A DNA stretch of 64,000 bases from Neptunomonas japonica DSM 18939. Its GTDB lineage: Bacteria; Pseudomonadota; Gammaproteobacteria; Pseudomonadales; Balneatricaceae. Each line of letters begins with the position of its first letter. Positions within the stretch are counted from its first letter, which is position 1. The notes beneath the pieces are model-generated. The model saw nothing but the letters and a program-made list of their open reading frames with translations, had not been told where the DNA came from and ran no database searches. Shown here piece by piece: positions 16,911 through 25,677 of the stretch. The stretch spans positions 1 to 64,000 of the forward strand of contig NZ_AUGR01000019.1 of assembly GCF_000422765.1 (NCBI RefSeq), in the 5' to 3' direction. The position numbers and the translations under genes were made by a program.

Positions 16911-19418
16911 TCACTCCTGTGTGGTTGATACAATCCTTAAAGCCCAGTGATTCAACTTACCCTGATCAACACCGGCGTGATCCGAGACCTTCAGTTTCCA
17001 AACGCCTTTAACCGCTTCACCCTGAAAAACCTGCAGCGCACTCGCATTTGATAAACTATAAATTCTAATCACATTATTGGCAGAGCCACCGATACGGTTG
17101 TGTAGTAACACAGAAGTAGCGCTTGGGGAGGTCAACTCCACTTTTAAATCACCCACATAGGTATGCGTGATATCCAACGAAACTTCGATGCTATCCAGAT
17201 GTCCGGTTTTTGAAACAGATAATGAACGCTCAATACCGCCTTGGACATTATCGGGAATAATCATACCCGGGCTCTCTTCAACCACAATTGAGGTATCTGT
17301 TTGCCCTTTAATCTCTAACGACCACGCTTTTAATCGACCACGGTCCACCAGCGCCAGATCCTGAATATGCAGTGCCCACTCCCCTTTAACCGACTGCCCT
17401 ATTAACGCTAATAAGCCTGGAGTCGAGGTGTTATCAAACTCAACGTGGAGATCATTACCACTACCACCAGTACGATCATGTAACGGTACAACCGAGCCTG
17501 AAGGTGATATTAGAGAGACGCGTAAGTCACCAATATAGGTATGGCTGATATCTACGTTGACCTTGATTGATGCCAACGCAAATTCACGCGTACAGACAAT
17601 TCTATCCTTTATACCTCTCTCGTTATTATCGGGAATACTTCGATCCGGAGTAGAGTCACCTTGAAAGGTTTTATCTCCCACCGGCAGATTACGGCTTAAC
17701 GCCTCAGCGACTACCGCATTGGCATCCACACGCCCATGCCCAAACCATGGGCTCCAGCTACCCTCGGGCTCTCCTGTGTCTATGAAAGCACCGTTATCAA
17801 AAGGGGATACCGGTGATACATCCCAATCCGTGTTCATATCGAAATTAGCGGGTGGCGTACGGGGGTAATCGCTGAAATCAAGGTCTTTAGATGCGGTCTG
17901 TTTAAGTATGGAAATAACCTCAAGCGCACTTAAGCTAGGGTTTGCAGAAATGGCCAAACCCGCGATACCGGCAACGAGAGGCGTTGCACTGGATGTACCA
18001 CCAAAACTATGGGTTACACCACCTGATTCACCGGTTGTTGTGGTGATACCTAAGCCCCTCACTGTCATGCGGTAATAGGCATGGCTATTACTGGAAGGTG
18101 CGCACACACCAATCCCTGGGCCATAATTTGAGTAATGGCTGCGTCTCGCTGTACTCGCCAGTGCAGCAATATGCATCACACCCGCAATGCCCACTAAATT
18201 ATTACGAAACACGCGCGTGGTTCTTACTCCCACCCAGACAAGCGCACCACCTTGCACTTCAACCCCATGATCATAAGGGACGGGCTGAGTAGCCGTATGA
18301 TTAATCAAACAGTTTTCATTTCCTGCGGCCCAGAGAAACACAATCCCCTTACCACGCCGTCCGCCCGTTAAGGCCAGTGATTTAATCCGATTGATAACCG
18401 GCAAAGCCCAAATACTGGTCGGCACACCGCCCCATGAGTTGGACATCACATCAGCTTTATCAGCAATATAGTTAAGTGTGGTCAACAGTTTTGAGTCACT
18501 AATAAATAAAGAAGGCCCCGAAGATTCCCACTGAACCGGTAACAGCTGGCAACTAGCCGCAGCGCCCACAGTGAGCACCGAGTCAATCTCCCCACCGATA
18601 ACACCACAGCACGATGTCCCATGATTAGATCCTGTTTTGTACATTTGCTGAGGATCTGCATCAATATCCACAGCCGTTACCAAGCGCGACCCACGAAAAT
18701 ACCCCCAGGATGCAAACTTATCAGGAGAATCAAAGTCGTGGTGATCCAGCTTGCAACCATCATCGGATACAGCAATAACAACTTCATCGCTGCCAAATCC
18801 ATCGAGCAACCCCCAGGAGTTTTCACATAAGGCACTAGAACGCGCATCAAAATCTGGGTTATTCAAATGCGTATGTAAATGCCACTGCCGGGCATAATCA
18901 GGATCAGTTGGAATAGAGAATTGTTCAGCATTCATACGCTGATTTAAGTCATGCTCAGCGGCTTCAAGTAAGGGCTCTTCTTCGGTAAGTTTCACTACCA
19001 ATTTAACGGGATTCATTCCGGTATGGTTAGTCAACTGAAACAGATAATCACGGTCACTGTAGGTAGCCGTTTTTATCAAACCATAACGGCCTGCAAAGTC
19101 ATCAACCTGCTGATCTGTCATGGCTTGCTTGAAAGTAACAAAGATGCGATCCGTGATTAAAAACTCAGACCCCGAATCTGCCTCGTAATACGCATGGTGG
19201 GTTGGTGCAACAACACGACTACGTGACATCAAAGCATCAAGCTCAGCTCCACTAGTATTAATACGTGTTGATGCCGAGGAAACCTGTTCTGAGGATGCAA
19301 TGGCATCATCATCCAAATCGGTGGGCAGCGCTCTCACTACCATTTGTTCAGGATTCTTTTCCAGTGCGACCTTCTGGCCACCACGATAGGTATAGGTTTT
19401 AGCTGACTTTTTCATCAT
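16911..19418 (-). CDS. Subtilisin-like (S8) serine protease with two P/proprotein-convertase domains, eCIS-associated
   Basis: This is an 835-residue protein. The propeptide-like N terminus has no signal peptide. The S8 domain (about 175-560) has the complete triad: Asp219 in VSDDG, His266 in NHGTSC and Ser476 in GGTSSATP, plus the oxyanion Asn367 in AAGNEN. Two P domains follow (about 590-700 and 720-835), each with the HTYIGDL/HTYVGDL motif and a WALHIQD/WKLKVSD-type strand. The start has AGGAGA 4 bp upstream. It lies inside the structural operon, between the DUF4157 proteins and the hub genes, so I infer a payload or maturation protease of the particle, not a classical secreted enzyme. An unrelated proteolytic role in the producer cell cannot be excluded. 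Confidence 0.9.
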   Translation of the reverse strand: MMKKSAKTYTYRGGQKVALEKNPEQMVVRALPTDLDDDAIASSEQVSSASTRINTSGAELDALMSRSRVVAPTHHAYYEADSGSEFLITDRIFVTFKQAMTDQQVDDFAGRYGLIKTATYSDRDYLFQLTNHTGMNPVKLVVKLTEEEPLLEAAEHDLNQRMNAEQFSIPTDPDYARQWHLHTHLNNPDFDARSSALCENSWGLLDGFGSDEVVIAVSDDGCKLDHHDFDSPDKFASWGYFRGSRLVTAVDIDADPQQMYKTGSNHGTSCCGVIGGEIDSVLTVGAAASCQLLPVQWESSGPSLFISDSKLLTTLNYIADKADVMSNSWGGVPTSIWALPVINRIKSLALTGGRRGKGIVFLWAAGNENCLINHTATQPVPYDHGVEVQGGALVWVGVRTTRVFRNNLVGIAGVMHIAALASTARRSHYSNYGPGIGVCAPSSNSHAYYRMTVRGLGITTTTGESGGVTHSFGGTSSATPLVAGIAGLAISANPSLSALEVISILKQTASKDLDFSDYPRTPPANFDMNTDWDVSPVSPFDNGAFIDTGEPEGSWSPWFGHGRVDANAVVAEALSRNLPVGDKTFQGDSTPDRSIPDNNERGIKDRIVCTREFALASIKVNVDISHTYIGDLRVSLISPSGSVVPLHDRTGGSGNDLHVEFDNTSTPGLLALIGQSVKGEWALHIQDLALVDRGRLKAWSLEIKGQTDTSIVVEESPGMIIPDNVQGGIERSLSVSKTGHLDSIEVSLDITHTYVGDLKVELTSPSATSVLLHNRIGGSANNVIRIYSLSNASALQVFQGEAVKGVWKLKVSDHAGVDQGKLNHWALRIVSTTQE

Positions 19419-19463
19419 TAGTCTCCTAGCCCAGTAAATTTTTATTCATATATTTCTATGCTG

Positions 19464-21140
19464 TCATCGTCGAAAGAGCTCACTAGCAAACCGAGCATAA
19501 GAGTCTGCATTGTTGAGCGCCCCCCGCCCTGTCAGGCGTATACCGGGCAAAAGCTCATCGACAGTCTCGAGCGAACAACCGTTAGTTCTCGAGCAGTATT
19601 CGAGATCATTGGTTAGGTCGCCCACATGACTTGCCTCGTGAAGAATGGTGTCTGCTAGTTCGATATTATCTACATTGAATCCATGGGCACACACCACCAC
19701 GGGGCTTCCGAAGATGATGGCATGCGCCCCGACATATCCGGATGTTGTGGAACTGTCGCAAGGGGCCGTGCCCTGCGAAACACATTTGTAAGTTGGGCCA
19801 CCAGAGATTGCTCTGAGCGCGGCGGTGTAGCCCTGATTAATAAGCCAACGTCGATCAAAAGCACGAGATCCGAAGAACTTCTGCAGTAGCGCTTCGTCGG
19901 GTGAGCCCCGCCTCATTCCTGAGATAGCTGCTTTGGCGTTCTCACCCATCCGTCGGGCCAATGGAAAGGCAATTCCGAGCCGTTCCCTCTGGTTTTCTGA
20001 ACAGCCGTCCGTTGCTGGAAAGTTACGCTCGAGCTCTCCCTTAATCGTCTCACCGGTGAACTCGTAGCTAGACTCGACTAATAGCAGGGCAACACTTCGA
20101 TTCAGTGTTCGTTGTCCCGCATTGGAGTTTTCGGTGATGCAGTTTTGGATCAGCCCTCCTGTCGCTGACGTAATCCGCGCCTGCAACGGTGCCGGTAGAA
20201 TAGATAAGACAGCCTTAGCTCGTTGCTCACGTAATGATTGGTTGGCGGCCTCACTTCCCTGGCAATCAGAGAACCCCTTGATCCGCCACTTTTTCTTGTC
20301 GGTCTGAGCGTTTGTGAGGAAGCGTGTCCAGTAGACGGTCTGTCCAAGGTTCGATTTGATCGCAGCACTACCGATGTTGAAGTTGGCGATCAAGGCACCC
20401 TTCTCACCCGAGGCTGGAATGATAAGTTGCGGAAGAAAGACCATCGGACCGCCATGAGCAACTTGTCGCTCATTTTTCTCTCGGGATGGGCACGCCTTTC
20501 CAGACATTCTAGGGGGATAGCAATTCGCATATCGCTGGATGATGGAATGACTAGAAACTACGGCAGTCTCTTGAAAAACTCTTTCTTTACTCCTCCGTTG
20601 TAATGGAACACTCGCGTTATAGATTGACTTAGTAGTAACTTGACCAGCTTCCGCCACTTGTAACGCTTTTTCCCCCATCACATCCGCTTCATGCTCTAAC
20701 CCCTTGTCATCATTAATTAACACGCCCTCTGTCTGTATCGTCGGCTTCACTCGCCCCTGCATCTGCTGGACAACATGCCACCCCTCATGTGCAAGATGCT
20801 TCTCTTGACCTGAGCCAACATGAATATCTTGTCCTTGCGTATAGGCTAATGCATTAATTTGACGTGTCTTTGAAGAGTTCCTATGCACTCGTACGCCAGA
20901 TAAATCAATTCCAGAAAGGGCTTCCAAGCCAGTCCTTAGCAAGCTAGGTAAACCAACGCGACTACCCACTAGCTCCTTATTTTCTTGGCTTTGTGTTGCT
21001 ACAGAACTATTTTTTTTGTTACAAAAACCACACTGATCATTTGCTGCAATATGCTGGCCACACGCACACTTACGTTGCAATACACGAGGCGCTGCCCGGT
21101 GCCGCGTATTACTTGTTTTGTCCATGCGCTCGTGACTCAT
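19464..21140 (-). CDS. DUF4157 protein with OmpA-like region and C-terminal M35-like metalloprotease motif (candidate eCIS effector)
   Basis: This is a 558-residue protein. Near the N terminus is a zinc-ribbon-like motif, RKCACGQH with a paired CGFC (residues 23-40). The DUF4157 core follows at about 65-130, with HEGWHVVQQ (118-126). A central segment (about 230-350) resembles an OmpA-type domain (IKGFSDCQGSEAANQSLREQ). The C terminus has HEASH (501-505) followed by NNADSYARF (Asp546), the layout of aspzincin/M35 peptidyl-Lys metalloendopeptidases, where His, His and Asp bind zinc. DUF4157 is a known hallmark of eCIS cargo loci. I infer a toxin with a loading head and a protease tail. Substrate and delivery are not shown by sequence. 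Confidence 0.85.
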   Translation of the reverse strand: MSHERMDKTSNTRHRAAPRVLQRKCACGQHIAANDQCGFCNKKNSSVATQSQENKELVGSRVGLPSLLRTGLEALSGIDLSGVRVHRNSSKTRQINALAYTQGQDIHVGSGQEKHLAHEGWHVVQQMQGRVKPTIQTEGVLINDDKGLEHEADVMGEKALQVAEAGQVTTKSIYNASVPLQRRSKERVFQETAVVSSHSIIQRYANCYPPRMSGKACPSREKNERQVAHGGPMVFLPQLIIPASGEKGALIANFNIGSAAIKSNLGQTVYWTRFLTNAQTDKKKWRIKGFSDCQGSEAANQSLREQRAKAVLSILPAPLQARITSATGGLIQNCITENSNAGQRTLNRSVALLLVESSYEFTGETIKGELERNFPATDGCSENQRERLGIAFPLARRMGENAKAAISGMRRGSPDEALLQKFFGSRAFDRRWLINQGYTAALRAISGGPTYKCVSQGTAPCDSSTTSGYVGAHAIIFGSPVVVCAHGFNVDNIELADTILHEASHVGDLTNDLEYCSRTNGCSLETVDELLPGIRLTGRGALNNADSYARFASELFRR

Positions 21141-21168
21141 TCGCTTTTCCCAATCTTAAGTTGATTAA

Positions 21169-22134
21169 TTAAGCTGAATCTCCACCACTATCTCTAATGC
21201 CCGCTTCATTAAGTAACGCAATAACAGCGGCAGCGGCGGCTGTTCCTAAGCCACCAACAATCAGTCCAAACTCGCATGCGCCTGAGGCAAAACAAGCAAT
21301 AATCGCTGCTGTAGCCGCAGCGCCCAATAACACGGTTATCCAATAAGGCAAATTTACAGGAGTGGGTGCATCACCGGACTGATCCCTACAATTACAGCCA
21401 AATTTCATACCACCCCATTGGCACATTCCTCTACGGCCGGCAGGCGTGGTGCATCTAGCGCCATTACAATTGCGGCCAGTTCGCCCTGCACATCCCACTC
21501 GCTGAATAACTCGTGAGACCTGACCATTAGTCGATTGCTGGACTACATGTGTTAATTCATGCGCTAATAAATGCCGCCCTGTAGATGTACCAGGCGAATA
21601 CTGATTAGCTCCAAAGACCACATCACTACCAACGGTGTAAGCTCTAGCATTAATAGCATTGCTTGATTCAGCTGCTTTATCACCGGTATGAATACGCACG
21701 CTAGAAAGATCTAATCGTGTGAGAGGTTTTGCTTGTTCACGTACTGATGAAAAGTGAAGAGGGCTTGAAGGTAAAGTATCAGCCACTTGATCTGCTTCTC
21801 TTTCATAAAGACTATCCGCTGCACCCAAGCTCAAACTACTTGCAGCAACGCCTCTTTGAGCTGAGCTTATCGGCGCACTCACTAATGTTTGTGCTAGGTG
21901 CTGCTCCATAAAAGAGCGCGTTGCTGCATCTAAAGGCTCCCCAGCTGAATGCAGCTCATCGTATACCGAAGCAGGAATGTGATTAGCTTGGGCATTCTTT
22001 TTACTACATGTTTCACATGGGCCGCTCGCGCTCTTGTGCTGACCACAAGCGCATTTTCGCAGCAAAATGTGCCCTGCCAGTAACGCCGTTGATCGATCAA
22101 TTTGCTTAGTTTGAGGTGCATATAACATTGTCAT
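21169..22134 (-). CDS. DUF4157 protein with Cys-rich linker and C-terminal hydrophobic segments (candidate eCIS effector)
   Basis: The start at 22134 (MTMLYAPQ) overlaps the stop of the previous gene as ATGA and has GGGGG 8 bp upstream; a TTG start 15 bp earlier is less likely. The 321-residue product has the same N-terminal motif as its neighbour, RKCACGQH plus CETC (27-43), a DUF4157 core ending in HELTHVVQQ (192-200), a Cys-rich linker (213-250, seven Cys) and two hydrophobic stretches (about 265-286 and 289-309). The last feature suggests membrane insertion or pore formation, which is inference. No catalytic motif other than DUF4157 HExxH is visible. Confidence 0.82.
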   Translation of the reverse strand: MTMLYAPQTKQIDRSTALLAGHILLRKCACGQHKSASGPCETCSKKNAQANHIPASVYDELHSAGEPLDAATRSFMEQHLAQTLVSAPISSAQRGVAASSLSLGAADSLYEREADQVADTLPSSPLHFSSVREQAKPLTRLDLSSVRIHTGDKAAESSNAINARAYTVGSDVVFGANQYSPGTSTGRHLLAHELTHVVQQSTNGQVSRVIQRVGCAGRTGRNCNGARCTTPAGRRGMCQWGGMKFGCNCRDQSGDAPTPVNLPYWITVLLGAAATAAIIACFASGACEFGLIVGGLGTAAAAAVIALLNEAGIRDSGGDSA

Positions 22135-22400
22135 TTTCTGATCCCCCAATACACTGCATCACCAACTCTCTCACCAATACTGCTGGCATTTTGACTGCGG
22201 TTAATGGAAATAGGATAGGTCTTAATATATGGATTGCTTGTAAAGGGTAATAGCGTTTCTGTGCTTGCTTGACACGGCAGCTGCTCCCTTAATTTGGTCT
22301 CCAAAGCAGCAGTCAACGCTGCACTTAGCGTTTGTGTCTGGTGCGCCTGAATATCAATACCATCCAGTACCAGTGTCTCTATATGCAAATTAATACTCAT
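22131..22400 (-). CDS. Small conserved-context protein of the eCIS operon
   Basis: This 89-residue protein is encoded between the AAA+ ATPase and the first DUF4157 gene, overlapping both by 4 bp. It begins with a beta-type segment (INLHIETLVLDGIDI) followed by a helix (TLSAALTAALETKLREQL) and a polar tail. Small proteins at this place occur in other phage-tail-like loci. There is no signal peptide or known motif. A chaperone or adaptor for the DUF4157 cargo is possible from its position only. Confidence 0.7.
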   Translation of the reverse strand: MSINLHIETLVLDGIDIQAHQTQTLSAALTAALETKLREQLPCQASTETLLPFTSNPYIKTYPISINRSQNASSIGERVGDAVYWGIRK

Positions 22401-24475
22401 GCGACCGTCCCCACCGACTTACCCCACCAAAAGTCTGACTCTTTAGCGGGGCGTTCCAGTTTTTTGTACTCGCTGCGGGCTGCACTTAACACGAGTGGCA
22501 TACTAATTTGTGAGTTTTGCTGGGCCGCCAAAAATGCAGCATTAATGGCCACGTTATGTATATTCCCGCCTGTGAGGCTCAGCTTAGCAAGATGCTGATA
22601 ATCGAGTGCTCCATCAATTGGAGTTTGTGTAGGAAACACTTTTTTCCATATATCTGCGCGTTGCTCGATAGCGGGGAATGGGAAATCGACAATAAAACGC
22701 AAGCGCCTTACAAACGCTTTATCCAATGCACTTCGCATATTACTGGCAAGAATAGCGAGACCTCGATAGGACTCCATACGCTGTAGAAGGTAATTGATTT
22801 CAATATTGGCATAACGGTCGTGACTATCTTTTACCTCAGTGCGTTTACCAAACAGTGCGTCGGCTTCATCAACAAATAAAATGGCGCCGCTATCTTCTGC
22901 CGCATCAAACAGCTTGCGAAGATTCTTTTCCGTTTCTCCAATGTACTTGCTCACTACCGATGATAGATCAACCCGATACAGATCAAGCTCAAGCTCATTT
23001 GCTATCACTTCAGCAGCCATGGTTTTCCCGGTTCCGCTTTCGCCAACAAATAAAGCATTAATGCCTAAGCCACGGTTCATTTGCTCACGAAACCCCCATC
23101 CTTCATAAACATGATTGCGATACGCCACCTGACCCACAATTTGCCGAAGCAACTCTGTTTGCTCCTGCGGCAATACCAGTTGGTTCCAGGTAGCTTTACT
23201 ATCAATTCGTTGTGCTAACTTTTCCATACCGGCGCGAGCAGAAACACGACAGACATCCCATAGCTCGCCATTTAAAGCCGTTTCACTTTCTTTACAGCGC
23301 TGCAAAGCTGCGTGAGCCAAAGCGTAAATATCATGCTGTGAAAAAGAAAACTGCTCTGCCAAACGTTGGGAGTGCCCGTCGTTAGATTGCTGCAATGCAT
23401 TACTCCACAGTTGCTGCTGCTCTTGTGGCGTTGGCTTACTGATATCAATTGAGAGGTGCTGCTCAAACCCTGCCCCCCTACTTCCCTCAATACTGACAAA
23501 AGTAATTCCTTTGTTATGCTCCAAAAAACGTTGAAGTAAGTGCTTTTCAGAATCACTGCTACTAGACACATCAAGATATAAAGCGAGCGGCATTAAATAA
23601 GATTCTCTCTCCCAAAGGCGCCTAAAGGCTTCGAAATCACCGTTACTACTGGGGAATGATTGCAAATTGATAGAAAAGAGATTCACATCTAGAGCAGATG
23701 AGACACGCTCAGCCACTAAACGTTTACTGGCAGAGTCATGCCCTAACAACTCAATAACAGGTATTTTATTACTGCCAAAGCTCACTTGCAGTGCAGCAAC
23801 AACTTTCTCAACCTGCTCCTGTTGAGAAAGGGGTAACGCATAACCTGCATTCAACTGGACATCAATACCATCCAACAAAGAGGACAAACGATCATCAAGA
23901 TAGCTCAGCCCTTTAATATAATTAACAATTCGCTCGTCTGCCCCAAGTGCGGCGCTCGTTAACGTCTGTGTTCCTGGTTGGTTAATCTCTAGTAGTCGCC
24001 AATATCGCAACGGCGCTTGAGGAGTTAATACATTCCAATCAGGGTCATCAAAAAGTACAAAACTTAACGCAAATGTTGGGTAGGGTTTATTACGGTCATT
24101 TTGCGCTTTAGCGCACAACTCACCAATACCAGTGTCGAGCTCCATCGCTGTACACAGTGCTAGCACCTGAGTATCAAACGTAGATAAGCCTAAGGCTTGT
24201 GATAACAACACCATGGCAGGAGGAGGGTCGTTTGCTTCCAGCGTCACCATAGCTTGATGGGCTTTATCTACCTCATCGTCTTTGGGAGCATGATCATGAC
24301 CAAGCGTAATTTGTGTCGCTTTTTTACGGCTAAACCAAGCACTCCATGATTTAACTTGGGCTTCACTTTTAGGTTCAGTTTTATGAACGGCCTGCTGTAA
24401 TACCAAACGCAGCCATATCAACATGGCTGATAAGTATTGTTCATTGATACTAGCCCAGTCCGGATGTTGTTTCAT
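22397..24475 (-). CDS. Tandem AAA+ ATPase of the eCIS (Afp15/Pvc15 type)
   Basis: This is a 692-residue protein. The C-terminal AAA module is intact: Walker A GESGTGKT (478-485), Walker B ILFVDEAD (532-539), sensor region LAILASNMRSALDKAF and an arginine-finger area FVRRLRFIVDFPFP. An N-terminal AAA-like domain (about 210-400) has a degenerate P loop (GHDSASKR, 245-252). Degenerate-plus-active tandem AAA proteins of this type are encoded in most eCIS loci and are thought to act in assembly or cargo handling, by analogy with Afp15/Pvc15. It overlaps both neighbouring genes by 4 bp. Confidence 0.92.
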   Translation of the reverse strand: MKQHPDWASINEQYLSAMLIWLRLVLQQAVHKTEPKSEAQVKSWSAWFSRKKATQITLGHDHAPKDDEVDKAHQAMVTLEANDPPPAMVLLSQALGLSTFDTQVLALCTAMELDTGIGELCAKAQNDRNKPYPTFALSFVLFDDPDWNVLTPQAPLRYWRLLEINQPGTQTLTSAALGADERIVNYIKGLSYLDDRLSSLLDGIDVQLNAGYALPLSQQEQVEKVVAALQVSFGSNKIPVIELLGHDSASKRLVAERVSSALDVNLFSINLQSFPSSNGDFEAFRRLWERESYLMPLALYLDVSSSSDSEKHLLQRFLEHNKGITFVSIEGSRGAGFEQHLSIDISKPTPQEQQQLWSNALQQSNDGHSQRLAEQFSFSQHDIYALAHAALQRCKESETALNGELWDVCRVSARAGMEKLAQRIDSKATWNQLVLPQEQTELLRQIVGQVAYRNHVYEGWGFREQMNRGLGINALFVGESGTGKTMAAEVIANELELDLYRVDLSSVVSKYIGETEKNLRKLFDAAEDSGAILFVDEADALFGKRTEVKDSHDRYANIEINYLLQRMESYRGLAILASNMRSALDKAFVRRLRFIVDFPFPAIEQRADIWKKVFPTQTPIDGALDYQHLAKLSLTGGNIHNVAINAAFLAAQQNSQISMPLVLSAARSEYKKLERPAKESDFWWGKSVGTVA

Positions 24476-25677
24476 ACGATAACCACTTCCATTGCAGCGT
24501 CAAAAACAGGAGGAGTTACACTTTTATTGATCAATAAACTATCGATGCCATCGATACGTAAGCGAACATGACGAGTACCCACCGCAGCGCTTTCAACGAT
24601 GAAGTTCACTGTATTAGTCGATGCGGGGTGTGCTTGAGCAAGCACTTCTTTACCGCCCAATAATAAGCTTGCACGCTGTTGTGGCAAGATATTCGGGCTG
24701 CAAGTCAATGTTAATGCCACTGCGCCCACACCATTGCGCGCTACGGGATTAGGGGGAGCAATTGACAATATTTGGGGGGCAATCGTCAGTGGGTATATAT
24801 TTGTTACACTCTGCCCACCTACCTTATTAATAACAACCTCGACTGCATAAACCCCTACTCGCCAACCAGCAGGAGCATTAGGGATATCCACACGTAACTG
24901 TGTATCGGTTCCACCCGCCATTACTGCTATCTCAACCGGGTTGGCAAGGTTCTGGTGATTAAAACGTACCCTGCTAGCACCACTGAGATGGTGCCCTTTA
25001 AGTAATAATGAATCTCCCAATACTGCACTTTCCTGCTGGCTAAGCAGTTCTATCTCAATAAGAGCTGGGTATGGCGGAATCAGACTGGCCTGCGCTAACA
25101 CGCCCTGATCGGCTTCGCCTCTGGTTAAAACCGGCAATGGCGTAGCGGTAGGACGAGTGCTTTCAATCAGCACCAAGGAAACCTCATATCCCACTGACAA
25201 CCTATATTCTGCCGACTGAAAGCTAGCCCATAGTTTAGACATCTCATCTAATGACAAGCCATCAGCGGTAATACGAATACGTTCAGTCTGATGGTGTAGA
25301 TTCGAGTCTGGCATGATACCAATGATATCTGTCGGGCCTAAAATTGGATGATCATGTAAAAGACTCATTAACTGCCCCATCAACTGCTGGCCAGAAATAT
25401 CATCATCATTAGCACCGTAAGCAGTAATGAGATACTTCAGTGTTAATGGCATTGGCGGATACGCACTCTCTCCATTGCGGCTCGTACCGGGCAGTGGTGA
25501 ATTATTAAATGCAGTGTTAACTTGTGTGCCGTACAGAAAAATATTGATCTGTTCATCATCACCGCTACGCGCTTTACTAGGTGGCTGCGTCGTGATTTTA
25601 GCTTCATTATCCACCAGTCCATGTAACAAGCTTTTAAGTGTTGCTGTGACAGTGGCTAATGCCGCGGGGCTACTCAT
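24472..25677 (-). CDS. DUF4255 (Pvc16-like) tail terminator protein with C-terminal Ig-like region
   Basis: This is a 401-residue protein. The N-terminal 190 residues match DUF4255/Pvc16: INIFLYGTQVNTAFNNSPLPG, YPPMPLTLKYLITAYG, and LMGQLMSLLHDHPIL. This domain is the tail terminator that caps the tube and sheath (Afp16/Pvc16). The C-terminal half (about 205-400) is beta-rich with IPT/TIG-like strands (GDSLLLKGHHLSGASRVRF), an extension also seen in many type II-like loci. It overlaps the upstream repeat protein and the downstream ATPase gene by 4 bp each. Confidence 0.9.
   Translation of the reverse strand: MSSPAALATVTATLKSLLHGLVDNEAKITTQPPSKARSGDDEQINIFLYGTQVNTAFNNSPLPGTSRNGESAYPPMPLTLKYLITAYGANDDDISGQQLMGQLMSLLHDHPILGPTDIIGIMPDSNLHHQTERIRITADGLSLDEMSKLWASFQSAEYRLSVGYEVSLVLIESTRPTATPLPVLTRGEADQGVLAQASLIPPYPALIEIELLSQQESAVLGDSLLLKGHHLSGASRVRFNHQNLANPVEIAVMAGGTDTQLRVDIPNAPAGWRVGVYAVEVVINKVGGQSVTNIYPLTIAPQILSIAPPNPVARNGVGAVALTLTCSPNILPQQRASLLLGGKEVLAQAHPASTNTVNFIVESAAVGTRHVRLRIDGIDSLLINKSVTPPVFDAAMEVVIV

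Noticed and set aside
20238-20603. Plus-strand ORF of 121 codons in the DUF4157 gene
   Set aside because: Antisense to a well-supported gene with a motif-bearing product.
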